Positions 50,150 to 62,429 are shown, counted from the first letter of the stretch. The stretch: 64,000 nucleotides of DNA from Tetmemena sp. SeJ-2015 (GCA_027382625.1 JAJKFJ010021190.1:33457-97456), one strand, 5' to 3'. The notes: a model not told the origin generated them from the sequence alone. A program made the numbers and translations.

Positions 50150-51703
50150 TTTGCACATCATTTTTAAATAAGTTTGAGAATTGCAAACATCATCAGGAAA
50201 ACTATAACACTTATGAATTTCAGAACGTATAGCTCATTGGAAGCAGCGCCAAATGATTAATCTTTTGCTATCCAAATTTAATCCTAGAATTTATACTTTG
50301 GAGACATAAATTAAAAAGTTAGAACAATTACTATCAAATAAATTAAAAAACCAATTTAATATAAATAATTAAAATTCAATTTAATTAAACTTAGATTTAG
50401 ATATCACATTTGTCATTTCTATTTAAAATTTCATCCAGAAATTATTTTAAAATCATCATTTAATTTTTTTAGATTTATTCATTTTGTAAGTAAATAATAT
50501 CAATTCTTATATAAATTAAGAGATGAGAGTGAATAATTAAATTTTCATATATAATTTTACGATTCATTTTAATTTATAAATGAATGAGACATCATCCATT
50601 TGTAAAGTCAAATATAAATTTAAAAAATAGTTTAAAAAGGTTTTGCCATAACGAGAGACTTAAAATTTTGGAACTTTTTAAAATTGATTTGAAATTGTTT
50701 TAGCCAAAGTTTATTATAAAAAATAACCTATTGAAAATGAGCCTTGAGGAATCGATTATACTTTACAGTCTCAGTCTCTTTGTTTAAATTCTTCTTGAAT
50801 GAATGCTTTAAATTGGCTTCTCTTAAACACATATCGATTTTCTTGCTAGTTTTAGAAATTTTCAGGATTTAAAAATTTTTTTAATAAAATAAAATTTGCT
50901 TTAGATTTGTACAGGAATTACTCGGGGACTCCCACTATTAAAAGCAACTGGTAATTCCAAAAGTGCTATCTGAAAAATTGTAAAGTCTTCTTGTTAATTT
51001 TTCTCCTATTATATCCATTTTCTAACCACTTTAAACTTAATCTTTGCTTTGGAAGCACAAAATTAAAATAAATTCCTGCAAGAAATAGAAGGAAATAGAT
51101 TTTCAGCTTCTTTTTATTTTGAGGAGTAAGTTTTAAAGTTTCTGGTGTTCCCATAAATTGATTATAATATTTATATCTTGAATTTAGCTAATTGACTTCC
51201 TTTTTAAACTATCATGGAATTATTCATTATAAAAACAATACCTTCATTAGTAATTTCATATATTAATCTTTAATAATCATATCAAGCATTCATTAACTTT
51301 TAATTAAATTTGGAAGTCTAATTAAAGTTGAATTTTAAATTGAGAATCAGAATTAAGCTAAAATAATACAAGAAGATCTGTAAATTGTTGGCCATTAAAT
51401 TTTGAAGTAAGATCCCAATTTGGAGTTTGCTCTATATCGTCAATATAGAATTCCAATATTAAACGTCTTTAAATTAATTCATATTAGAAATGCCTTTCCT
51501 ACTAAATAAATATAGCTGCTTAATAAATCTCTAATGTTCCTGCTTTGAGAAACTGGAATTGAATAATTTAAAGCTTGACTGCAAAGTCTCCTCTGATCAA
51601 AATAGTGGCAGTTTTATTTTGCAATTCTGTGACCGCAATATCACAAACTCCGAAATAAGAAATAAGTTATGCTTATTTTAATTATAATAATTTCGGAGTA
51701 AAA
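50150..51703 (-). CDS. Possible small membrane-protein gene (unidentified)
   Basis: Three open minus-strand stretches (TGA-only stops) lie between D and E. At 51290-51703 the frame includes TATILIRGDFAVKLQ and TPNWDLTSKFNGQQ. At 50771-51154 is a 127-codon frame from ATG to TGA with a hydrophobic segment (KIYFLLFLAGIYFNFVL) and a basic C-terminal part. Near 50.2 kb is a second hydrophobic segment (YVLKFISVIVFLMMFAILKL). They could be exons/MDSs of one gene with two TM segments. With only one stop codon in AT-rich DNA, chance open frames of this size are possible, so the call is weak. A palindrome (ACTCCGAAAT...ATTTCGGAGT) borders the first block at about 51646-51702. Confidence 0.3.
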
Positions 51704-51705
51704 TC

Positions 51706-54700
51706 TCATACTTCTCCTGCCTTAGACTTCAAATCTATTGATTAATATCTTAATTTAATTCTCTTTTTTATTAAATTCTCAGTTATAATTGTTTGGATAT
51801 AGAAAACTAATAAAAATATTTTTTAATATAAAAATATATAATAAAGTATTTTAAAAATAGGTGTATTCAAATTTGTCTTGATCACATAAAAATAGTATTG
51901 GACCTATTCGTTTATAAGGAAAATTAGTAATGAATTTAAGGAGCTGCTAAGCTCTTGGGTTAGAGAGAGTCCTTTCTATTTCTTAGTTTTAGATTTAAAA
52001 TATAAATGAATTTTTAGCTTAAGAGTTAACTTTATTTTTTCCTGCCGAGAAGCATCTTTCTTTAGATGTTATGTTAGAGATTTAAAGTCTTCTTTGTTTT
52101 CAAAAGCTAGGAAATCATTTTCAGAGTTTTGAGTTTAGGGAGTGGCCTCTGCAAATACATCTTTATGTGGCTCTCCTTTGCGTCTAGGTGTTATATCCTG
52201 CTTGGAATTTAAAGTCTTTGCTAGGTTCCCTTTTTATCTTAATTTTAAAGGAATTAGCTTAATTACTGTCGGAAATTGGGTTATGTTCTAAAGCTAGCTT
52301 TCTTTTTAGAGAGCAACTGAGTTATCTGAGCGAGTAGGAGGACGAAGAAGCAACTCACTGAAATTGAAGCCGATTATAGTTAAATATAAACTAGTTGAGA
52401 TGCGTTTTATTTTCCCAAGTCGGTAGTATTGAATGCGGATTATAGTTCTCTTGATTCTCAAAAACAATGCCCTATATCATAATAAATTGCTGTAATTTAA
52501 TAAGTTATTTTAACCTAAGAGTGATGCACGAAAGGATTTAGATAAAATATCTTCTCTTTTTTAAGATAAAAGGATTAAGAGGTTTGAACCAATTTGCAGA
52601 AATATGATAGCCACTACGCACCACCCTGCTAAATACATAGAGATATATTACTTTTTTATATGATAAATTCTGAATGTACACATCTGGTACGAAGTCTTGA
52701 AAGAGAAAGAAAAGGTAAATGATACAGAGAATACACATCTCGTTCAAAATCATAGATATTATTTTTATTCAAGAATTCCATTCTATTAAGAAAGGGAGAC
52801 TCAAAAGGCTTTACTGCTATAATTTAGTGTTTATTAAACTAATTTAATATAATGTAGATGACGTGGGTGATTTGCTGCATCACCAAAAATATCAAGTGTA
52901 TACCCCCCGGAACATCAGCTATGAAAACAGCCACAATTGTAAAAATTAGTCTCCTTAGCATGAACCATATTATATATGCTCTTGCAAATAAGCGCTCCAC
53001 ATTTATTTCCTCATAAATAGATCCAATCAATCTTCTAATATGGGACATAATTTAAAATTGCAAAATCAAATTCCATCAAAGTACATAACATTTAATTCCA
53101 TAAACGATTTTAAAAAAGTTTTTAAAGCCAATTTAATTGAGACCTTCTGAGTTCCGTTCTAAAGCTGATGAGAAGCAAAGCGCTGAGCAAAGGCAAAAAT
53201 AAGGAGAATCCAAGAAAAGAGAGAGCCATAAGGGACGAAAGATAGCCAGTATAGTTCTCATTTTTTAACTATAGAACCATTTACAACTTTGAACTTACAT
53301 TGAGACAGTTTTATTTTTAAAATAAAATTCTCAAATAAACCAAGGCATTTGAAAATCAAGCAAAATTCTTTTTATTTTTAAGTTGATAAAGGACAAAAGA
53401 GTGTTTTCTAAGAATCCTTCAAAGAAATATCTCAAAACTAATTTTAAAATTAATTTATTGAAGGTATATTTTATTAACTCCATTGAAGAAAACGATGCTT
53501 GACAAGAAAGAGTGTAGCTTGGTTATTCTAAGACATGAACTTAAGGGAATAAAACTATTACGTAAAATGGGCAGATTTCATAGTTCCAACTGCCATAGTA
53601 AGAATTAAAAATTAATAAGTAAAAGGAATCAGCGCAATAAAGAACCATAGGTAAAAATTAACAGACCCCAGACCTTGAATTATGTTTTCGCTGTTATATC
53701 TCCTATTTCTAATTTAGAATATTGATTATTATATCTTGTAAAGCTAAGGATAAACTCTTTGAAGTAGAAAAGAAATATTCATTAAAGATATCCAGGTTGT
53801 CAAATCTTTCATTATAAGCTTATTCTTCTTCGAAAATGAAAAGCCTATTTAATATTTCTTCAGATGGGAAAATATCGAGAGTCACTATCGAAATAAGCAT
53901 AGAGAACACGTAGTTAGCATTAGAAGGGAAGTTAAGATCCAAGAGGGGCATATGGATCACTAATTGCAACGAGTTTATCAGGCCCCAAAGATACTGCATA
54001 GTAGTTGCCCTGAAGAAATTAAAAACAGAAAAGTGTTTTACATGAGAATGTTCATTCCAACATTATAATCATAATTTAGCAAAGTTATAATTAAAGACGA
54101 CCATAGCTTGAATGAAGGTTTGAGAATTTCCGACTATTTATATGAGAGTTTCATTAAGAGTTTATTTCGGGACTAGTTTTTGCGTTGTGTACATATATTT
54201 TACAGGAAGATTTGTATCTAGGCTCATGAAATACCCATTCATAATGATCAAACTAATTTATAAACGATATTTATTAAAATCCTCATCTCTATGACGTCTT
54301 TAGTCTAAAATAATTGAAACTAAAAATGCTTACTTGCAGTTAAGAAACGAAATCAGGGTTCTCAAAATATAATTAAACCTGCATTCTCTTCAGTGTGAAA
54401 CTAACTATTTTAAACTTGACCGATTGCTTTTGCAAGCTAAATATAATACTTTAATTTTAATGATAGAGCTAAAAATATTTCTTCTAGAGGATTCTTTGAT
54501 TAAGTTAGAAGGACTGTTGCCAGATTAAGTCCTCAAAATGAACATAAGTACTGCATCGTTAAACGATTAATAGGATCTAGGCACAGCCATATTCTTACCG
54601 AACTCTACTGTTAACTTCCCGAATTGGGTTACTCTGGAAATCTTTGGCTATAGAGTTCGATCGTAGTCTCCCGTGATTAAAATAATTTAATTGAAGCCTT

Positions 54701-57700
54701 GAAATGATGACTAGATTGATAAATATTGACTTCAATGCGGTTGCGTTGTTAGATGCAATCAGCTGTTGAAACTTTTCCAGCTGCTCATCTGTCGCTACTG
54801 CATTAATTAAAGTGTAGACCTCACTTACTGCTTAATTATCGAAAACTGTGCTGTTCTTCTTTGTATTTTTTTTTAAATTAAAGCTGAAAGCATTTATATA
54901 ATGAGGGTTTTATATTATCCTCAGTGAGTTGATTTAGATATTAAACGTAAAAGTCTAGTTAATTTCCTAAGAATAAGTTTTATTATGTGTTATTTCCCTT
55001 TAATGTTGAGTCTCTAAAAATATTATAGTCTGAGTAAGGTGGAGGGATGACAGTTATGCTGAAGAAGTAATCTCATCTGAGTCTAAAATTGAAAGCATCT
55101 ATCACGAATACATCTACAATGTATGTCCCTAAGTCCTCAACTCCATCTGGGATTATTGTGAAAGCCTAGAAGCTCGGAAAGTATTAAATAAGTCCAACTG
55201 GAACTTAACCGCGTATCTCCACAAATTAAATTTAAGAGATAATTCTTAAGAAAAATTGTAACAACTAAAGAATTTGGATTGCCTTGAGGATTCGCAGATG
55301 TTGGAAGCACGTAAGTCTACATTAAGCCTACAGCTACAGTTATATTTTCAAGAGGCCACATAAAGTAAGGAGGCTTTAGTGGAGAGGGAGGTTGAGTTAT
55401 CAAAGGAGGAATAGGGGTAGTTGTTGTGGTTGAAGTTGTAGTCGTGGTTGTGGTCGTCGTAGTGGTTGTAGTAACTGTTGCATATTATTTAATTAATCAA
55501 TAAAGAGAATGTTGTAGTGGAAGAAGTAGTAGTTGAAGTGGTAGTTGTCGTAGTAGTAATTGGTGGAGGAGTGGTAGGTGGTGGAGTCGTTGTGGGTGGA
55601 GCAGTAGTAGTAGGCATCAAGGGATCAATTGCTATTGTTAGGAAAAACCTTTTACATTATTTTTACGATTTAAATAAAAGGAAAAATGTAGTTGAGGCAC
55701 CTGGTCCTGGAGGGGCAACAACTATCGGGGGCCTCTTTCTAGAAAATAAAATTTAATAGTGAATTATGAAAGAGGAGACCCATTTAAATAGGGCAAGTTT
55801 TATCCTAAATACAATTTCTCCAGTATTAAAGGATAATTCTTACATCAAGTGCCTCAAAATTTAATAATAAGTTTGTAATTTAGAGGTCAGATATTCCTAA
55901 GAATAATTTATATATTTACCTCATTAATTCTCTACTGTCATCAAAACCTCAAGAATACTTAAAATATTCTAGCATATTAGTTTATAAAAAATATAATTAA
56001 TTGTGTAGGCAATAATACTATAATTTTTTATTTAAAGTTTTTAGGATTATAGCTAAATAATGTTGCATAAAGCTAAAATGTTAGAATATTTTAAGTATTC
56101 TTGAGATTTTGATGACAGTAGAGAATTAATTTGAATAAATTATAAATTTTCTTAGAGATAACGAACTTTAAATTTCAAACTTAAGATTCAAATTTGAAGG
56201 CATAGATGTTATAATTACCTGTTTAATACTGAAGAAATTGGATTTAGGATAAAAATTTAACCTATTGACATGGGGCTCCCCTTTTATAATTCACTTTAAA
56301 ATTTAATTATCGCGGAAGGCCCCCTCTAACTTTCATTACAAACATGTATGTTCCAATATCGGAGAGACTACTAAAAGAAATAATAATTTTTATATCAACT
56401 GGTCTAAATTATGATTTGGCGAGAAGTGGTATTGTAAGTAATGAAACTCGGGAGAATTGTGCTTAGATTGGTTGAAATATTGTTGAAAGCGTAGTAAAGA
56501 GTGTATATGCCTGAGCTGCATTTGTAAACAAGGGGACTGTATGTTATTGTAAGCTCAGAGTAGTAGAATAGATTGAGAGTGTAGTTATTTATCTGAAAGA
56601 AAGTGGCATCCTGAGTATAGAAAAATAAATGTTAATTTAAAAAGTAAATTTACACCAAGATGCTACATCCCCACTCAGCAGACTACTTGATAAAGGCACT
56701 AGAGTGTAAGGCTAATCAGCTGACTATGCGTCCACTACTCCAGGGCAATTAATTATTAATAAATAGACTGAGTAGTCTGCTCCTCCGCATACCATTTTAT
56801 TAGGATCCTCAGGTACGTTACCCCAACTTGGTATTAAAAATAAAAAATGAAATTAACTTGTGATTTGAGTCATAGAAATAGGCACAGGATCATGAGTGAC
56901 TATATCGTAGCAAGTGTCTAAGTTGTCCGTACTCATAATGAAGCCCTTGTTTTTATATTTGTATAATTTGTCATAGACATAGTCAGAGTAATTGTGAGAC
57001 ACCCCCTAAAAGATAAGCGTCCTCATAGACCCAAAGAAATAGGCCTTCCCTGAGCTAAAATATAGAGAGGATTTTATCAGCCAAATGTTAGAATCTCTCA
57101 TAAAGAATAAAATTATAATAAAATATTAATCTCCTAGAGTGAACTAATTAAATGGTTTTTAATCTTTAGTAATTTAAAACTCAGAAAGGATTTGACTAGA
57201 TTGTGAGCAATATATTTTTCTAAAACAAATTTAATTTTGAGGAGCCTGTGAATGTTAACTTAACTAGAAAATAAAATAAATAGCCTCAAGCTAAAGGGAG
57301 CAGCATACGAATGAGTTTTAATTATTGTATGTATCTTTTTTAAGTTACCATGTAAGAAGATTAACCCAAGGTATTAGAGGGACCATTAAACCTAAAACCT
57401 AATTTAAATTAATTTTTTTTTAAATTACAACTACAATTTTAAAAAATAAAATCAATAAATTAAGATTAATTAAAGGACCTTTAAGATAATTTTCTTAATC
57501 AAAGAATTTTATATTTTAAATTTTAATTGCTAATTTTGAATAATATCTACGCATTCACCTAGAGAATAATTTATGAAATAAAAAATTTCTTTATCAAATA
57601 AATAATCTATCTTATATTAATATTAACTAAAATGAAATTGAGTTTTTAGAATTTAATGAAACTGAATCGCCTAAAATAATTATCCTTAACTTCTAATTAT

Positions 57701-60000
57701 TTAAAACTCTATGAGATAAATTATATTTTATAAATTGATTAATTATTATTCCATTTACTTCTAATTAATTTGTACATGCACTGTTAAATTAATGGATTTG
57801 CATATAATTGTTTCTAATACATATTTAATAGCAATTTTTATAAGATTCTTAATTAATTTGTTTTAGAGAATCTCTGTCGAATATGTAAATTTATATTTAA
57901 ATTAAAATAATAATATTTTTTGCATCTTTAATAATTAGAAAATATAGAAGTGCTAAATTTAAAATCTTAATTTTAATAAATTGTCGTACTTATACATTTC
58001 GTTTGGAGTAGGATAACTGTAGACATTTGTAAATCGATACAAAAATAAAAATTATACACACTTCTTGTAAAGATTCATAAAATTATTTATAGCCGAGCAA
58101 TTTAAATTATTATTTTAAATAAGATGTTGCTTGCCCCACCGGTACATGCAAATAGCTCTTGAGTATACCTGTTCGCAGAAAAAGCTTAGATGTAAAAATT
58201 ATCAATGTAAGAATAGGAATCTTAGAAAATCCCAACACTATAACTATTCAAATCATAATTATCATAGCTTAAAAGTATATATTCACAAATGTTAATTGGA
58301 TCTTTAAAGAAATAATAATATTTTAGTCATATTTTTCACTTAAAGAAACTCAAAAATTTTCAGATTTTATGGATACATCAACAAAAATTGTCTAACTTCT
58401 TTAAGATTAGGTATATACTCTAATAAAAAACAATTTTATATTCAGCTTAATTTAATTTACAAAGAAGAGAGATATATTTAGTTTTTAAAGATAAATAACT
58501 TTGGATGAAGCCTCCACCGCCTCCATTTATCATAAAATTTAAACTTAAATGATAATCATATCTTGGATATTATAAAGAGCAAGGGAAGGTACTGAGTAAT
58601 TATTTATTTATAGCCATAGCCAGGAGCATCAATAACGCCTGCTGCAAGAACTACATTTCTATTATTTTGGTCGTCATAAATAGCATGATAAAAGCGTTGA
58701 TAGTAACTGTCTTATTTCATTATAGCTTTCTCTTATCCATAAAAAAAAATAAATACTTTGTAATTATAATAAGCATTTTTATTTTCATCTTTTGCGAATA
58801 AGAATATTTAAAGTGCGGATAGAGGTTCTGAAATATTAATTGAATAAAAAGTTATGAAATAATTGCCATGTAAGAGTTTGAATTTAAAACCTTAACCAAA
58901 AGTGTTTTTAGAAATCATTCCATAAGGTCTTATAGCCTAAACTTAAATTTTAATTTTAAAATTACATTTTCTATAAAGAGAGTTGTTTACTGACTGATGA
59001 GAGAGCCTATTTTTAAAAAATCACCAAGAAATATTTACCTTATGTATTTTATTATTTTTGACTAATTTTTTTCCTTTTTAATTATAGTAGAATTTTAATT
59101 TAAATCTTGGAAAATAATAAATGGAGAGGCAACTTCGGCAGTTGAATCACAGATCACCCCTCTGGCCGCTTGTCGATAGAGAATCAAAATAATATTGTTT
59201 CTTCTTTAATCACCTTCTACACCTCTCAGCAGCGGAATATGATCAGCACTCCTCTTCATCCTCATCTCTCTTATAAAGATGAGTTGTTTAACTGACTGAT
59301 GAGAGAGCTATTTTTAAAAAATACTAATAATGTTTAATTATATTAATTGACACATTCAAACTCCATATTATAATTTTATTTATTTATATTTGAATAATCT
59401 TTTTTTTAGCTTTAGTTAATAGATAAATATATCTCCTCTGAGTTTGAGGAAGTATGAAGTTTGGATACTATCAACGACAGCGATAACAGAATCCTAATAG
59501 CTTGCATAGTTGAAAAAATTGATGTGGTTGATCTGCCCACTTCCCATGTAAGCTCCTTCTCCAAAGAGCACCTGCCAAATGAAAGCACCAGTTGGGGAAA
59601 GCATTACTGCCATAGCACTCGATTGCTACCCTCCCCAAAAGGTTTAAACTGAAGTGTCCTTAGTTTAAGCGCCAACTGCAAAATACCCTGAATATATTCA
59701 TTTTTATTAATCAGAGACGGCTACTGTTGTAGTAACGAAATCCCTTGTGGGTGTAGCAAAAACCTTCGGAAATAATTCTGTACAAGCTTGATTTTATATT
59801 TATCAGATGAATGAAAGTATCAGCCATAATAAAATTTAAATGAACAATCAACATTTGTATATTTTAACATATGGAAATCTTGAGATTTCTTGGGATTTAA
59901 AAATTCTGATGGCTACAGTTGAAGGTGGATAGTTTTCCTAAATTTGATTTTCGACTAAATGGCTAAGTCATAATGATAATAGGCCTATTATGCTAAGGGT
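51706..60000 (-). CDS. Gene E: paralog of C and D
   Basis: N-terminal blades: QACTELFPKVFATPTRDFV near 59.77 kb, LSPTGAFIWQVLFGEGAYM near 59.57 kb, VVLAAGVIDAPGYGY near 58.65 kb. A Thr/Pro-rich linker lies at about 55.40-55.61 kb and GTYMFVMK near 56.34 kb. The membrane block has QYLWGLINSLQLVIHMPL near 53.98 kb, IVTLDIFPSEEI near 53.88 kb and LRRLIFTIVAVFIADVPGG near 52.93 kb. The charged tail contains DVFAEATPQTQNSEN near 52.15 kb. The open frame continues to TGA 51706-51708; the true end may be earlier if an IES intervenes. A 539-bp fold-back element interrupts the gene at 55758-56296, inside sequence that can be read as a GT..AG intron joining MFVMK to RPPIVVAPPGPG in frame. The 5' end is approximate. 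Function unknown. Confidence 0.7.
55758..56296. mobile_element. 539-bp fold-back element in gene E
   Basis: Two inverted arms of more than 200 bp: the left begins AGTGAATTATGAAAGAGGAG and the right ends with its imperfect complement. The best-matched inner part contains ATTCTCTACTGTCATCAAAA on the left (about 55926-55945) and its complement on the right. About 90-100 bp of loop separates the arms. The 11-bp direct repeat TAAAATTTAAT lies at both borders (55747-55757 and 56297-56307), a target duplication or possibly an IES pointer. No coding capacity was seen. Genes C and D lack it at the matching place. Confidence 0.85.
58972..59323. repeat. Pair of ~50-bp direct repeats 301 bp apart
   Basis: A segment with GTTGTTTACTGACTGATGAG and GAGAGCCTATTTTTAAAAAA at 58972-59023 recurs with a few changes at 59273-59323. 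The DNA between them includes a GC-richer island (about 59110-59280). It lies in spacer between coding blocks of gene E. It could be a tandem duplication, a long-repeat insertion or flanking duplication of a germline element. Confidence 0.75.
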
Positions 60001-60910
60001 ATATTTATTTATAAGAAAAATTAAAAGACAAAAAAAGTTTTAATAAAATTAAAACATCTCAACTCCAACTATTGCAAATAGGATAAAATTATTAACTCAA
60101 AGAGGTTTTAAAATTCAAAAAGTTCATTATCTATAATATTGTTATAGTAAGCACAACATTACTTTTTTATAAACATTTATACAATCAACTATTTAATTCA
60201 AAATTTACTAAAAAAGCAAAATATTTAATAATCATTTGCTTATTTTTAATTTCCGTGAGAGTTAAAAATTATGATTTAAATTTTAATGAAACGCTGTCTA
60301 ACATTTTAGCAGAAATCTTAATTCTTTTTAATTGTACATAGAATTGTAAATTTTTGATGAAAATAAAATTCTCCGGAATGTGAGTCTTAAAGCAAAATAC
60401 TAGTTCTTAAACTTTGAATATATAAGGCCACCTTTTCTCTTCATTGTTTTTAGATATCAATTAAAATATAAATGATTAAATTGCAAAAATATATATCTAA
60501 TAGATATGTTATATCATCTCCTGAGATTCATCTTAAAATTGGCTTTTACCTCAAAATAGCTCTAATAATTTTTTAGTATTTTTGAATTTCAAAGATAATT
60601 TAGAATTCTGATATATTGTAATTCTTGATATTAAATCATTGATTTATTAGAATTTATGAAATTAAGGTTTTATTTTAAGTCATATTATGTATTTAAATGG
60701 TACTGATGAAATAGAGAAGAAATAATTAGACTGGAGTATATGAATTCACATATTATTGACAAATTAGAAACAAAATATATATTAATAGCAATTTCGAATA
60801 TATTTCATTTCTAATGATACAAATTTTAATCAGATTATATTATTATTATTATTTTGCTTTAAATTAAGTATTTGGTGCAAATCCAAAAATCTTCCTTACA
60901 AACACATAAA
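60001..60910. other. AT-rich spacer ahead of the second eIF4A copy
   Basis: Strongly AT-rich with no gene recognised. It contains the unresolved 5' end of gene E. The last 60-70 bp before 60910 resemble the leader of the first eIF4A copy, which marks the left part of that duplication. Confidence 0.4.
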
Positions 60911-62429
60911 ATGCTTATACAGTTAGTCTCTCCTCCTCAATATATTATGGATTAACTCAAATTATGCTTTAGAAACGCCAACTAGGTTGAAGAGGAGAAG
61001 CACACCGACTCTGAAATCCAGTAGCAGGGTAGGTTTTCCTCTCCTTATCAGGATGCTATTTGCTAGCACGCCCTTTTGAGATGGTTGTGTGGTTTTGGTT
61101 CCATATTTATTGATAAACGAACTCCCTCTACTGATATAATAAAACTTTCAACTGACCATAGTATTTTATAGACGAAGAATAATTTAAGACCAACTGGGAA
61201 GAGACCATTGAGAGATTTGAGGACATGGGGTTAAAAGAAGGAGTACTCACAGGTATCAATGGCCATGGTATATTCAAGCCTTCTTCAATTTAATAAAAGG
61301 TTATTCTCCCTGTCATCCAGGGCAAGGATACAGTCGCTCAAGTAAGTCCCTCAAATAAGCTTTTTACTTAGAGGCATTCATATATTGACTCAACAAGCGA
61401 GCCATTGATTAATATTTAAACTTAAATCTAAAAGTAGAATAAAGGCTCATCCCTTAATTATACTATGTGTCTAATCAATATAATCAATCATTCGAAAGAG
61501 TCAAAACTAAATTGCTCATTTTTCTTAACAGGCTTAATTAGGAAGTGGTTAAACTGCATGCTTTGCCATATCTATCCTCCAGATCATTGATACTACTTCT
61601 CTTAACACCCAGGCTCTGATTATATTTAATATATCTTTTTTTGCAATACTATTTGTGATTATAACACCAACAAGATTGCTTGCTATTCAGACCTCTTAAG
61701 TCGTTCAGGCAATTGGCGAGTTCATCGGAGTGAAAGTCCACGCTTGCGTCGGAGGAACCGTCGTCAGAGACGAAATCAGAATTCTCAAGCAAGGAGTTCA
61801 CGTCGTAAAAAATCCTCTTATCCTTATGCTGTGTATTAAAGATAAGGAATGAGTTTAGTGGGAACCCCAGGAAGAGTGCTCGATATGATGAAAAAGGGTT
61901 TCTTGAAGGCCGATCACTTGAGAGTGTTCTGTCTCGACGAGGCAGACGAGATGCTCTCCCTAGGATTCAAGAAGCAAATCCAAGACATTTTCAAGTACCT
62001 TCCCGCTGAGATCCAGATTGCTCTTTTCTCAGCCACCATGACACTTGACATCCTTTAAATTTCTAAGCAATTCATGAAAGAACCCGCAAATATTCTCGTC
62101 TAGAACGAAGAGCTCACCCTCGAAAATATTAAGCAGTACTATATCCCTATTCATTCAAGCATTATATAATGGAATCCTTTTTAATGTAGGGCTGTGATTG
62201 AGAAGGAAGAGTGGAAGATTGACATCTTGTTAGATTTGTACGGTAACTTGGATATCAACCAAGCTCTAATTTACTGCAACACCAAGAAGACAGTGATGGA
62301 AATCACCGAGCTCATGAGAGAGAAGGATTTCGTCGTCTCCGCCATGCACGGAGAGATAGACCAAATCACCAGGGACATGATCATGAAGGAATTCAGAACT
62401 GGCTACACCAGAGTCCTCATCACCACTGA
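60911..62429 (+). pseudogene. Second eIF4A copy, degenerate and 3'-truncated
   Basis: Collinear with the eIF4A gene from its ATG through LITT, with the same intron positions. IES-like inserts sit at the same two sites: 61808-61857 (50 bp, TA) and 62152-62199 (48 bp, ATT). An extra 39-bp insert flanked by TGATTATA (61617-61624 and 61656-61663) interrupts the segment after NTQALI. Defects: a frame-changing length difference near 61170, Walker A reading AQLGSGQT (Lys to Gln by TAA), and PTREL changed to PTRLL. The DEAD, SAT and motif IV parts remain readable. The match ends at ACTGA 62429, so ARGID and HRIGRAGR are missing. About 110 bp (61700-61812) is identical to copy 1, unlike the flanking parts. 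Synonymous CAA/TAA and CAG/TAG differences between copies support the reassigned code. Confidence 0.88.
61625..61663. other. 39-bp IES-like insert unique to the second eIF4A copy
   Basis: TGATTATA occurs at 61617-61624 and 61656-61663. Deleting one copy plus the intervening bases joins QALI to ITPTR in frame, matching LIVAPTR of the first copy, which has no insert here. The piece is nearly all A+T apart from a few bases. Confidence 0.75.

Noticed and set aside
55517..55756. Plus-strand Val/Gly-rich protein
   Set aside because: Antisense translation of the Thr-codon tract of gene E.
59110..59180. U6 snRNA-like sequence (ACTTCGGCAG, CACAGAT, TGGCC)
   Set aside because: Only scattered short matches; the ACAGAGA box and the spacing expected for U6 are absent.
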